From: Bacillus sp. ISL-34
GTDB taxonomy: Bacteria; Bacillota; Bacilli; Bacillales; DSM-1321
Assembly (NCBI RefSeq): GCF_018613325.1
Contig: NZ_JAGGQJ010000008.1
Location: 124,001-188,000 of the forward strand
DNA: 64,000 nt
Direction of reading: 5' to 3'
The first letter of the stretch is position 1, and every line of letters starts with the position of its first letter. The notes under the pieces are model-generated. The model did not search any database, was not told the origin of the DNA, and saw nothing but the letters and a program-made list of their open reading frames with translations. Shown piece after piece: positions 25,265 to 34,990 of this stretch. The translations under genes were made by a program, and so were the position numbers.

Positions 25265-26113
25265 TCAAATATTAATTATGGATTGCAAAGTTCTTAATAT
25301 TCCTTTAGAGTACGTACCTGTCGCTATTTTAGGATGAGCTTCCTTGGCTTCTTGAGTTGCATTCGCTACCAGGTAACCATGTTTAACACTTTTTAACATG
25401 AGCAGATCATTTCCGCTATCCCCGAAAGCAAAGGCATGCTCCCGACTCAGCCCGAATTTGTCTAGCATAAAACGTACAATCTCATTTTTTCCAGTACCTA
25501 ATGGAATAAAGTCTATATCATAACTATCTTCAGGATCGCCGGCAAGGGGATTACAACGATTGATATTTACACCTATCCCGTACTCTTTGGCCACCCTCTG
25601 GATGGTGGATAAGTTCTTCTTGTCGACAGATTCATGTTGTATTTGATAATAGTAATTTCTTTTATAGCGTGAACTTCCCATTTGAGTCTGAGGAATCAAT
25701 GGTATATTGCCGTTATGTAGAACATTATAAATTTCATCAACTTTCCTTTTATTAAATTCTTCGATATTAATCTGTGAATGCCAATCTGGATCCTTTTCCA
25801 AAAAGTTATTTTCTGAGAAATAGGTGATTTCGGTACCTAAGTCACTGGCAATAAAATGCGGGAAAAATCTGAAGCCACCGTGTTCCATTTTATGTAATAT
25901 TGATTCGATACTACTCCCAGTGACCCAGCCAAAGACAAGTTCTTCATCATTACTTTTTGCTTCTAAGTAATTTTCAAGTTCATATAAATCTTTCTGTCTC
26001 TCGTGACTCATGGAGTGAGGATAATAGGTTTCATCAAAATCACAGAATACAATGTATTTTGGTTCTTCAACATTTGGCAATAACTGAAAACCGCCCTTTT
26101 TATTCAATAACAT
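25265..26113 (-). CDS. ntdB: HAD phosphatase, NtdB-like (kanosamine-6-phosphate phosphatase)
   Basis: A 282-residue HAD-IIB hydrolase. It has FCDFDETYYPH (catalytic Asp pair, near residue 24), WVTGSSIESIL, and FAFGDSGNDLLML. The long shared segments NINRCNPLAGDPEDSYD(I) and FIPLGTGKNEIV, and the 282-residue length, correspond closely to what I know of B. subtilis NtdB, which dephosphorylates kanosamine 6-phosphate. ATG 26113 follows GGAGGG by six bases; an upstream frame extension is not used. It is divergent from an NtdR-like regulator, but the aminotransferase NtdA and dehydrogenase NtdC are absent from the window. Confidence 0.82.
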   Translation of the reverse strand: MLLNKKGGFQLLPNVEEPKYIVFCDFDETYYPHSMSHERQKDLYELENYLEAKSNDEELVFGWVTGSSIESILHKMEHGGFRFFPHFIASDLGTEITYFSENNFLEKDPDWHSQINIEEFNKRKVDEIYNVLHNGNIPLIPQTQMGSSRYKRNYYYQIQHESVDKKNLSTIQRVAKEYGIGVNINRCNPLAGDPEDSYDIDFIPLGTGKNEIVRFMLDKFGLSREHAFAFGDSGNDLLMLKSVKHGYLVANATQEAKEAHPKIATGTYSKGILRTLQSIINI

Positions 26114-26267
26114 AACAATCCCTCCATTAGCTAAAAATATCCGCTTCAATAACTTATTAAAATTCAACTTAGGAATATTTTGTTAAAATGTGATATGTTA
26201 GGAACGGTTTAATGATAACTTCTGAAATCGATAACATGTCAACCACTTATTACAAGGATGGGATTAA

Positions 26268-27257
26268 ATGACTAAAATTAGTGAGATAGCTAAGATATGT
26301 AATGTCTCTAAAACAACGGTATCTAGAGTCTTAAATAATCATCCATATGTATCAAAAGAAAAAAGGGAACAAATCTTAAAGGTCATTGAAGAGCTTGATT
26401 ATGCACCAAGTTCACTTGCCCGGAATTTTAGGACAAATAAAACCCAAACCATTGCAATATTAGTCCCAAGATTTGATCATCCATTCTTTGCCCAATTGGT
26501 CAAAGGAGTATCTCTAGCAGCATTGGAAAATGATTATAAAGTTCTTGTTTTTCAAACCTTTTATGATTCGAAAAATGAATTGGATGTTATGGAAAAATTA
26601 AAGAATAGAGAAGTAGATGGGGTTATTTTAGGAGCGTTAGAAAATGAATGGAATGTAATAAAGCCTTATTTGAAATACGGCCCAATCTTACTGTGTAATG
26701 AATACCATCATTCCGCTTCCATACCAATTATTGGTTATGACGAATTCGAAGCGACATACAAAGCTGTTAATCATTTAATAAAAAAAGGCCATAGGAAGAT
26801 AGGTTTTTGCTACGATACTTCTTATAGTCAGGCTCAGGGTCAAAGAAAAGAGGGGTTTTTAAAAGCTTTAGCGGATAATAATTTACTACATAATGAAGAC
26901 TGGATATTTGGACATGGGTTTAATATTGAAGATGGATTCCGTATTTGTGATGAAATATTAAAATTAATAGTAAAACCTACTGCCTTATTTACTGGAAATG
27001 ATCAGGTCGCAGCAGGAATTATTAAAAGGGCAACTACGTTGGGCTACAAAATACCGGAATACCTAGCTGTAGTTGGTTATGATAATCAATCAATTTGCCA
27101 AGTCACAACCCCCACCATAACCACAATCGATATACCAATCATGGAACTAGGACAACGCACTGTAATGGAATTAATAAAATATTTAAGTGATGATTTGAAA
27201 TTAAAGCGCGACGTTATTAAATTGCCTACCAAACTTAAAATCAGGGAATCAACCTAA
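26268..27257 (+). CDS. ntdR: LacI-family transcriptional regulator, NtdR-like
   Basis: A 329-residue regulator. Residues 1-25 hold the LacI helix-turn-helix SEIAKICNVSKTTVSRVLNN followed by HPYVSKEKREQIL; residues 60-325 are the periplasmic-binding-protein-like sensor (TIAILVPRFDHPFFAQLVKG, FTGNDQVAAGIIKRA, VVGYDNQSICQVTTPTITTI). The sequence resembles B. subtilis NtdR, which activates ntdABC in response to the neotrehalosadiamine/kanosamine pathway, and its divergent partner here is NtdB-like. The 154-base intergenic space must contain both promoters. CCACTTATTACAAGGATGGG lies before the ATG. Confidence 0.78.
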   Translation: MTKISEIAKICNVSKTTVSRVLNNHPYVSKEKREQILKVIEELDYAPSSLARNFRTNKTQTIAILVPRFDHPFFAQLVKGVSLAALENDYKVLVFQTFYDSKNELDVMEKLKNREVDGVILGALENEWNVIKPYLKYGPILLCNEYHHSASIPIIGYDEFEATYKAVNHLIKKGHRKIGFCYDTSYSQAQGQRKEGFLKALADNNLLHNEDWIFGHGFNIEDGFRICDEILKLIVKPTALFTGNDQVAAGIIKRATTLGYKIPEYLAVVGYDNQSICQVTTPTITTIDIPIMELGQRTVMELIKYLSDDLKLKRDVIKLPTKLKIREST

Positions 27258-27384
27258 CCATCATTAAAATATCATATTTAGGTTCATTATCCTTTTAGGC
27301 AGACACTAAAGAAATTCTAAAAGTAGCGGGGTTCAACAGTTCCAGTCATAGGAATGTTGGCGGATGGGATGTAATCCGCCCTTC

Positions 27385-27535
27385 ACCGTGAATAATTCGA
27401 CTTTAGCGGATATAATTCGACCTAGCCCGGGAATAATTCGACCCACCTCCAGAATAATTCGGCTTTCCCGGGAAATAATTCACCTTAACCCGGCATAATT
27501 CGACTTACCCGGAATAATCCTCCCTACATACAAAT
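27385..27535 (+). repeat. AATAATTCGAC tandem repeat, array B1
   Basis: About seven imperfect units of 20-23 bases built on (C/G)GGAATAATTCGACYTA. The array lies between the ntdR stop and the convergent acetyltransferase gene. Related arrays are at 55290-55391 and, more diverged, at 58480-58592. Confidence 0.8.
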
Positions 27536-27554
27536 CCGCTCTTATCAACGGAAT

Positions 27555-28076
27555 TCATACAAGTTCCAAGCACCAATCATTGCATCGCATAAGGCTCCCT
27601 GGCGGGTATTCGAATTCACATTCGGAGATGAGGGTGAAGCCGAGCTTGCGGCAAATTGCATTTGACGCAGGATTATTGATCGAAGGGAATGCGTGTATTT
27701 GTTTGTATTTTCGTTCGGCTTTAATTTTCTCTATCAGTGCCTTCACGGCATGAGATGCGATTCCTTTTCCTTGAAATGAAGGGAGGACGCTCCAACCGAT
27801 TTCGTACACATTTTCCTCGTTCCACACTGTTTGCCAGTAGCCAACGGAACCGGCTGCCTCTGCCTCTGGAAACGAGTTGATGCTATACATGCATCCCTTC
27901 TCTCCAATCTGTAGATACCGTTGATGGCGTTTCAGGATTTGTTCATTACTTTCTGGTCCGCCAAGATGTTCCATCATTTCTGGGGCATTTAGTTGAAATA
28001 GTAATTCCAGGTCTTTTTCTTCCCACGGTTTAATTTCTATTTTATTTTCTTTGCTTCGTTCTGAAATCCGACTCAC
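27555..28076 (-). CDS. GNAT-family N-acetyltransferase
   Basis: A 173-residue acetyltransferase of the RimJ/RimL-like group, using acetyl-CoA on an unknown amine. The core motif A is VYEIGWSVLPSFQGKGIASHAV (the Q-G-K-G-I-A acetyl-CoA loop near residues 102-107), followed by NPASNAICRKLGFTLI typical for the last helix and strand. It is a single leftward gene. The ribosome binding site is not obvious: the ATG is preceded by CAGGGGTGAGTCGG, where GGGGTGAG may serve. Substrate is unknown. Confidence 0.85.
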   Translation of the reverse strand: MSRISERSKENKIEIKPWEEKDLELLFQLNAPEMMEHLGGPESNEQILKRHQRYLQIGEKGCMYSINSFPEAEAAGSVGYWQTVWNEENVYEIGWSVLPSFQGKGIASHAVKALIEKIKAERKYKQIHAFPSINNPASNAICRKLGFTLISECEFEYPPGSLMRCNDWCLELV

Positions 28077-28238
28077 CCCTGAATTTTATATTTTCTTATA
28101 TAATCTTCTTGGCTTAATGCGAGATTCCTTTATTTGATCTTATTCTACTATTGCCTTTATGTGGAAGTTTGATTTTAATAAGAATAAAGAGATGAATGTT
28201 TCCCATTAAATGCTATAATTTACAGGTGATTCTATCAA

Positions 28239-29720
28239 ATGACAGAGAACGGAGATGAAGAAATGAAATCTTCAGTAAATCAGTTTTCCACTCAATTTGA
28301 ATGGATATTGAATGTGATCAATGTGGGTGTCCATATTGTGAATAAAGATGGGGATACGGTTTTTTACAATGAAATGATGGCACATATCGACGGGCTTGCT
28401 CGTGAGCAGGTGCTGGGGGAGAATATTTTTCAGCTTTATCCTTCATTGACTGATGAATCCAGTACGCTGCATGTAGCATTGGAAAAAGGCGATGAAACGA
28501 TTGAGTCCATTCAAACGTATGTCAATTTGAAGGAGAAAAAGATAACGTCCATCAATAGTACGTATCCTCTGTATGAAGATGGTGAAATTATTGGGGCAGT
28601 GGAAATCGCAAAGGATATTACGAAGGTCATGAATATGTACGACCAAATTGTCGATTTGCGTTCCCAGCTGGCAGAGACCCATAAGAAAAATAAGTTCTCT
28701 GAAGGGACGGCGACCTATCATTTTAGTGATTTGATCGGTACTAGCCCTGCCTTTCAGCAAGCGATTTCCTTGGCGAAAAAAGCGGCCCGTACACATTCCC
28801 CAGTCATGATTTATGGACCAACAGGGACAGGGAAGGAACTTGTCGCTCAAAGTATACATAATGTAAGTGCTCAGCGAAATCAGCCTTTCATCGCGCAAAA
28901 CTGTGCGGCTGTTCCAAAGGAACTGATGGAGGGGCTGCTGTTCGGCACGACGAAAGGGGCTTTTACCGGAGCGATGGATCGCATGGGCATTTTTGAACAG
29001 GCTAATGGCGGTACCCTTTTCCTTGATGAGCTGAATAGCCTCGACCTAGGTCTGCAGGCAAAATTGCTTCGAGTGCTTCAGGAAGGTGAGGTGCGCCGTG
29101 TTGGAGGTTCGAAGGAGCAAAAGATTAATGTGAAGATCATTGCCGCGATGAACATTTCTCCAGAAGAGGCGTTGGAGCGGGGAATCATTCGTTCGGATTT
29201 ATTCTTTCGCCTCAATGTCGTGACGATCCAAATGCCTTCACTTTTGGAGCGTAAAACGGATATTCCGGAAATCGTGAATCACTTTATTCAAAAATTCAAC
29301 AAATCATTTTTTACGGAAGTGCGCGGGATCAGTCAAAAGGCGATGGAGCGGCTTCTTCAATATCCATGGCCCGGGAACATTCGCGAACTGGGACATGCCA
29401 TCGAGTTGACCTTTAACGTCATGGACGCAGGGGAAGATATGATTGATGAACATCATCTGCCTGCTTATCTTTTCCCTTCTGGAAATTACGCTGCAGCAAA
29501 TGCGCAAAGCCATCCTGCCCCATTGAAAAACAAGATTGATTTACCTGTCGTCCTTGAAGAAATGGAAAGGGAAATGATCATCAATATGTTTGAGAAATAT
29601 AACGGGAATATCAGCAAAACGGCTGAAGCCCTCAATATTAAAAGACAGGGACTGCAATATAAGTTAAACAAGTACGGCATTGAAAAAGTTTATACGGCAG
29701 GATCGAAGGAATCTAAGTGA
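28239..29720 (+). CDS. kamR: Sigma-54-dependent activator of lysine catabolism (KamR-like)
   Basis: A 493-residue enhancer-binding protein. A PAS domain (residues 15-130, ILNVINVGVHIVNKDGDTVF) is followed by the AAA+ core with Walker A GPTGTGKE, GAFTGA, Walker B GGTLFLDELN, and a Fis-type helix-turn-helix (GNISKTAEALNIKRQGLQYK). It sits directly before the kamA operon, whose promoter is a -24/-12 element; in Bacillus thuringiensis the equivalent regulator is KamR, which with sigma-54 controls lysine use. Two starts are possible: ATG 28239 (AGGTGAT upstream) or ATG 28263 (GGAG upstream). A terminator follows at 29768. Confidence 0.88.
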   Translation: MTENGDEEMKSSVNQFSTQFEWILNVINVGVHIVNKDGDTVFYNEMMAHIDGLAREQVLGENIFQLYPSLTDESSTLHVALEKGDETIESIQTYVNLKEKKITSINSTYPLYEDGEIIGAVEIAKDITKVMNMYDQIVDLRSQLAETHKKNKFSEGTATYHFSDLIGTSPAFQQAISLAKKAARTHSPVMIYGPTGTGKELVAQSIHNVSAQRNQPFIAQNCAAVPKELMEGLLFGTTKGAFTGAMDRMGIFEQANGGTLFLDELNSLDLGLQAKLLRVLQEGEVRRVGGSKEQKINVKIIAAMNISPEEALERGIIRSDLFFRLNVVTIQMPSLLERKTDIPEIVNHFIQKFNKSFFTEVRGISQKAMERLLQYPWPGNIRELGHAIELTFNVMDAGEDMIDEHHLPAYLFPSGNYAAANAQSHPAPLKNKIDLPVVLEEMEREMIINMFEKYNGNISKTAEALNIKRQGLQYKLNKYGIEKVYTAGSKESK

Positions 29721-29767
29721 ATTCAGTTTTTTGGAAACGCTGTCACTTTCTTGATCATGTAACTTGA

Positions 29768-29802
29768 AGAGGGCTCTTGTGTAAAGAGACCCTCTTTTTT
29801 TT
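29768..29802 (+). terminator. Terminator of the KamR-like gene
   Basis: AGAGGG...CCCTCT with an inner CTCTT/AAGAG pairing, followed by seven T. Confidence 0.85.
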
Positions 29803-29831
29803 GCTTGGTGCAAAGAATCTGGCTGCAAAAA

Positions 29832-29843
29832 ATTATGCATAAT
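29832..29843 (+). promoter_or_regulatory. Palindrome, candidate activator site for the kamA promoter
   Basis: ATTATGCATAAT is a perfect 12-base palindrome about 80 bases upstream of the -24 element, the usual distance for an enhancer site of a sigma-54 activator. Assignment to the KamR-like protein is inferred. Confidence 0.45.
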
Positions 29844-29909
29844 GAAAAATATCTTGCGATTTTAAGCTCGGTTTGCCCCCTTTTGCTTATGTTTTCCTTG
29901 TTATTCATG

Positions 29910-29926
29910 TTGGCATCATTCTTGCG
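29910..29926 (+). promoter_or_regulatory. Sigma-54 (-24/-12) promoter of the kamA operon
   Basis: TTGGCATCATTCTTGCG places GG and GC 12 bases apart and matches the consensus with one difference. The kamA ATG is 42 bases downstream. Confidence 0.88.
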
Positions 29927-29967
29927 AAAGTATATAGATAAGTTCTTATAATAAGGGGGCATTATTA

Positions 29968-31419
29968 ATGAATTTGATGGGAATGGATGTAAAACATAAA
30001 GAATACCTAGGTGGACGCAGGCATTATAATGATATCGAATTGTGGAAGGATGTAACGGAAGAGCAGTGGAATGATTGGATCTGGCAATTGACCAATACTA
30101 TTAAAACACTGGATGATCTGAAAAAGGTCGTCAACCTGACACCGGATGAAGAGGAAGGAGTCCGGATTTCGACTCAAACGATTCCGTTGAACATTACGCC
30201 TTATTATGCTTCTTTGATGAATCCCGATGATCCTCGCTGTCCGATTCGTTTACAGTCGGTACCGCTTTCGGCAGAAATGAACAAGACTAGATATGATTTG
30301 GAGGATCCGCTGCATGAGGATGAGGATTCCCCTGTTCCAGGATTGACGCATCGTTATCCGGATCGCGTTCTATTCCTTGTAACGAACCAATGCTCCATGT
30401 ACTGCAGATATTGTACGCGACGCCGTTTTTCAGGTCAGGTTGGCATGGGTGTTCCCAAGAAGCAGCTTGACGGGGCGATTGAATATATCCGGAACACTCC
30501 GGAAGTAAGGGACGTGTTGATCTCAGGCGGAGACGGCTTGTTGATCAATGATAAGATCCTTGAATACGTATTGAGTAACTTACGTGCCATCCCGCATGTG
30601 GAAATAATCCGGATCGGCACACGTGCACCGGTCGTTTTCCCGCAGAGGATTACTGAGAATTTATGTAATATTCTGAAAAAATACCATCCAGTTTGGTTGA
30701 ATACGCATTTCAATCATTCACTTGAACTGACGGATGAAGCGAAAAAAGCATGTGATATGCTGTCGATGGCAGGGGTGCCGCTTGGTAATCAGGCAGTCAT
30801 CCTGGCTGGTATCAACGATAGTGTTCATATCATGAAAAAGCTTATGCATGACTGTGTTAAAGCAAGGGTAAGACCTTATTACATTTATCAATGTGATCTA
30901 TCTGAAGGAATTGGCCATTTCCGGGCTCCGGTTTCAAAAGGACTGGAAATCATTGAAGCTCTGCGCGGCCATACATCAGGATATGCGGTGCCAACCTTTG
31001 TGGTGGATGCTCCTGGCGGTGGCGGAAAGATTGCCTTGACTCCGAATTACCTCCTTTCGCAAAGTCCGGATAAAGTCGTTTTACGGAACTTTGAAGGAGT
31101 GATCACAAGCTATCCGGAGCCGAAGAATTATGTTGCCGGCAGTGCGGATGCTTACTTTGATGAAGTATATGGTACTGCGGATAGGAAGGAAGCCGTCGGG
31201 ATTTCCGCTCTTATGACGGACGAGAAATTCAACCTGGTGCCAGAGGGCCTTCGTCGTCTTGACAAGCGAAAAGCGTATGAAAGCACTGATGAACATGCTT
31301 CCTTGAAGGATCGCCGTGATAAACGGGATGAAATGAAGGAAAAATTAAGGTTAGCCCAAGAAAAAAAGAACGCCATGGCCGCTAGTGGCTCGGTGAAATC
31401 TGATGGCAAGGAGGAATGA
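29968..31419 (+). CDS. kamA: Lysine 2,3-aminomutase
   Basis: A 483-residue radical-SAM enzyme that converts L-lysine to L-beta-lysine using S-adenosylmethionine, a [4Fe-4S] cluster and pyridoxal phosphate. The cluster motif is CSMYCRYCTRR (C-x3-C-x2-C near residues 137-144), with LISGGDGLL, IRIGTRAPVVFPQRI and the FVVDAPGGGGKI PLP-region segment. The C-terminal 70 residues are charged and helical. It is the first gene of an operon that continues to the N-deacetylase at 36990 and overlaps yokU by the spacing of their start and stop. AAGGGGG precedes the ATG. Confidence 0.96.
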   Translation: MNLMGMDVKHKEYLGGRRHYNDIELWKDVTEEQWNDWIWQLTNTIKTLDDLKKVVNLTPDEEEGVRISTQTIPLNITPYYASLMNPDDPRCPIRLQSVPLSAEMNKTRYDLEDPLHEDEDSPVPGLTHRYPDRVLFLVTNQCSMYCRYCTRRRFSGQVGMGVPKKQLDGAIEYIRNTPEVRDVLISGGDGLLINDKILEYVLSNLRAIPHVEIIRIGTRAPVVFPQRITENLCNILKKYHPVWLNTHFNHSLELTDEAKKACDMLSMAGVPLGNQAVILAGINDSVHIMKKLMHDCVKARVRPYYIYQCDLSEGIGHFRAPVSKGLEIIEALRGHTSGYAVPTFVVDAPGGGGKIALTPNYLLSQSPDKVVLRNFEGVITSYPEPKNYVAGSADAYFDEVYGTADRKEAVGISALMTDEKFNLVPEGLRRLDKRKAYESTDEHASLKDRRDKRDEMKEKLRLAQEKKNAMAASGSVKSDGKEE

Positions 31420-31421
31420 AG

Positions 31422-31688
31422 ATGGATTGCTTATGGTGCAATGCCCCTAACGTAGAAGAAAGCGAAAAGAAGGATTGTTACTGGATCATGCCAGATGGGA
31501 AACGCTCAATAAAAGTCCTTCAAGTTCCAGCCTTGAACTGTCCTGAATGTGGAATCTATGTGTCCGATTCGATGAATCAAAAGGTGGATGAAGCCTTATC
31601 CATATATGATGTGAGTGAATACCCTGATGAGTTTACGTATGATCAGCTTCTTCAGGCACCTGTCAAAAAATTATTCAATTGGAAATAG
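31422..31688 (+). CDS. yokU: YokU-family zinc-ribbon-like protein
   Basis: An 88-residue protein with two CxxC pairs (MDCLWCNAP at residues 3-6 and NCPECGIYVSD near 39-42), expected to bind zinc in a YgiT/MqsA-type ribbon, followed by a short acidic tail. YokU-like proteins accompany kamA in Bacillus operons; their role is not established. An in-frame ATG at 31416 is too close to AAGGAGG, so ATG 31422, eight bases after it, is used. It overlaps nothing but follows kamA by two bases. Confidence 0.82.
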   Translation: MDCLWCNAPNVEESEKKDCYWIMPDGKRSIKVLQVPALNCPECGIYVSDSMNQKVDEALSIYDVSEYPDEFTYDQLLQAPVKKLFNWK

Positions 31689-31694
31689 AATGCC

Positions 31695-31726
31695 GGGAGA
31701 AGCGGATGATATGCATCTCTTCTCCC
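31695..31726 (+). other. Intercistronic hairpin in the kamA operon
   Basis: GGGAGAAG (31695-31702) and CTTCTCCC (31719-31726) form a perfect eight-base-pair stem between yokU and yodP, with no T run after it. It may protect or process the message, or attenuate it mildly. Confidence 0.55.
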
Positions 31727-31753
31727 AAATTCTTTAAATAAGGGGGGTACATA

Positions 31754-32870
<1,117 letters not shown>

Positions 32871-32913
32871 TAGAAAATGCACAGTGGGTACGAACGTTAA
32901 AAGGAGAGATGAC

Positions 32914-34281
32914 ATGACACGCAATTATTTGATTAAGCCTACTTTAGATCATGACTATCCCACTATCTCTCATGGGAATGGAATTTATCTTTATGATATA
33001 GATGGAAATCAGTATATAGATGGATCATCAGGAGCGGTCACAGCAAGTATTGGCCATGGTGTAGTAGATGTTGTCGAGGCAATGACGGAGCAAGCCCGTA
33101 AAGTTTCTTTTGCATATAGGTCTCATTTTACGAGTGAAGCCGCAGAGGCATTGGCCAAAAAGCTAAGTGAGTTGGCTCCTGGGGATTTGAATTGGTCATT
33201 TTTCGTGAATAGTGGATCGGAAGCCACCGAAACGGCGATGAAGATCGCGATTCAACATTGGCAAGAAAAAGGGTTTGAGCGAAAAAACCGCATCGTCTCC
33301 AGGTGGACGAGTTATCACGGGATCACGATGGGCGCTTTATCGATGTCCGGCCATGTACCAAGAAGAAAGCGTTTTGTTCCGCTATTGGAGGATTTCCCTA
33401 GCATTTCGGCTCCCTACTGTTATCGCTGTCCTTATAATAATGAAACTTCCGGATGCAAGCTTCAGTGTGCAAATGAACTGGAGACAGCCATTCAAAGGGT
33501 CGGCTCCGAGAATATCGCCGCCTTCATCGCAGAACCCATAATCGGGGCATCGGCTGGTGCTGTAACACCGCCGGATGGTTATTATCAAAGGATTAAGGAA
33601 ATCTGCGAAAACTATGAGATTCTCTTTATTGCCGATGAGGTAATGACGGGAATCGGCCGGACAGGAAAAATGTTCGCGATGGAACACTGGGGAGTCACTC
33701 CGGATATCATCGCATTAGGTAAAGGAATGAGCGCAGGCTATACTCCAATGGCAGCCACAATGGTTACTGACCGTGTCATGGAGCCGATTTTAAAAGGCTC
33801 GAAATCAATCATGGCTGGACACACATATAGTGCAAACCCTCTATCTGCTGCCGTTTCATTGGAAGTGCTTTCCTACATTGAGGGAAATGACCTGGTTCAG
33901 GCAGCGGAAGAGAAAGGTCAATATCTGTTTAAGAAGCTGGAAGGATTGGCTGAGAAATTCGACATCATTGGTGATGTAAGAGGGAAAGGGCTGCTCCTTG
34001 GACTTGAGTTTGTCTCCAACCGGATTTCAAAAACGCCATTCGACTTGCAAGTCGGCCTGACTACAAGGCTTGTCAATAAGGCTTTTGCGAAGGGGCTGTT
34101 GATCTATCCTGCTGCAGGTGCGATTGAAGGAATCGCTGGCGATGCGGTTATCCTATCTCCGCCATTAATCATTACGAATGAAGAAATCGATCGCCTCGTC
34201 AAAATACTGGAAGCTTCCCTCGAAGAGTTGCAGCAAGAATTGCACACGGAAGGTTTGATCGAGGACATGCAGGCTATTTAG
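32914..34281 (+). CDS. yodT: Class III aminotransferase (YodT-like)
   Basis: A 455-residue pyridoxal-phosphate aminotransferase. It has the N-terminal DIDGNQYIDGSSGAVTASIG, the cofactor-binding FFVNSGSEATETAMKIA, FIADEVMTGIGRTGKMFAME and the PLP lysine in DIIALGKGMSAGYTP (near residue 274), followed by HTYSANPLSAAVSLEVL. In this operon it should transaminate an N-acetylated beta-lysine-derived intermediate. A longer frame begins at GTG 32884, but AAGGAGA lies six bases before ATG 32914 (MTRNYLIKP), which also matches the family start. Confidence 0.92.
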   Translation: MTRNYLIKPTLDHDYPTISHGNGIYLYDIDGNQYIDGSSGAVTASIGHGVVDVVEAMTEQARKVSFAYRSHFTSEAAEALAKKLSELAPGDLNWSFFVNSGSEATETAMKIAIQHWQEKGFERKNRIVSRWTSYHGITMGALSMSGHVPRRKRFVPLLEDFPSISAPYCYRCPYNNETSGCKLQCANELETAIQRVGSENIAAFIAEPIIGASAGAVTPPDGYYQRIKEICENYEILFIADEVMTGIGRTGKMFAMEHWGVTPDIIALGKGMSAGYTPMAATMVTDRVMEPILKGSKSIMAGHTYSANPLSAAVSLEVLSYIEGNDLVQAAEEKGQYLFKKLEGLAEKFDIIGDVRGKGLLLGLEFVSNRISKTPFDLQVGLTTRLVNKAFAKGLLIYPAAGAIEGIAGDAVILSPPLIITNEEIDRLVKILEASLEELQQELHTEGLIEDMQAI

Positions 34282-34291
34282 GAGGAACGGT

Positions 34292-34990
34292 ATGAAGCAG
34301 GTCATTAAGAAGAAAAGCAAAATTGTGACGATGGAAGAAGCACTGGAGCATATTTCCGATGGATGCACACTCATGTATGGCGGTTTTGGCGGAGTGGGGA
34401 CTCCTCCGACGCTCGTACAGGGCATCCTTGACAAGGGCGTAAAGGAATTGACCTTGATTGGCAATGATACTGGATTCCCTGACATCGGCATTGGCCGGCT
34501 TGTGACTGCTGAAAGGGCCAAGAAAGTGATTGCCTCACATATCGGGTCAAATCCTAATGCCGGCAGGCTCATGACTGAAGGAAAGCTGCAAGTCGAATTT
34601 TCACCGCAAGGGACATTAGCCGAACGGATTCGTGCTGGCGGTGTAGGCTTAGGCGGGATTTTTGTCGATGTCGGGATTGGTACGATAGCCGAAGAGGGCA
34701 AGAACAAGATTGTGATAGAAGGAAAAGAATATTTGGTGGAAACCGCTTTGACGGCTGAAGTCAGTATCGTCCATGCCAAAAAGGCAGATTCGCTGGGGAA
34801 TTTAGTGTACGACAAGACTGCATGTAACTTCAATCCGCTGGTAGCGATGGCAGGAGCCTTCACGATTGCGGAAGTGGAGGAAATTGTTCCTGTAGGCGAA
34901 TTGGATCCGGAATGTATTGCCACACCAGGTATTTATGTAGATATGGTGATTCCGACAAAAGGGGTGAATTGGAAATGGGCATGGCAGTAG
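34292..34990 (+). CDS. yodR: CoA-transferase subunit A (YodR-like)
   Basis: A 232-residue family I CoA-transferase subunit ([76 protein letters not shown]). It differs clearly from ScoA at 22188, so it is a separate paralogue dedicated to this pathway, in which beta-keto acid intermediates of lysine breakdown are CoA-activated. GGAGGAACGGT precedes the ATG, 10 bases after yodT. Its end overlaps the start of subunit B by 16 bases, implying translational coupling. Confidence 0.9.
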   Translation: MKQVIKKKSKIVTMEEALEHISDGCTLMYGGFGGVGTPPTLVQGILDKGVKELTLIGNDTGFPDIGIGRLVTAERAKKVIASHIGSNPNAGRLMTEGKLQVEFSPQGTLAERIRAGGVGLGGIFVDVGIGTIAEEGKNKIVIEGKEYLVETALTAEVSIVHAKKADSLGNLVYDKTACNFNPLVAMAGAFTIAEVEEIVPVGELDPECIATPGIYVDMVIPTKGVNWKWAWQ

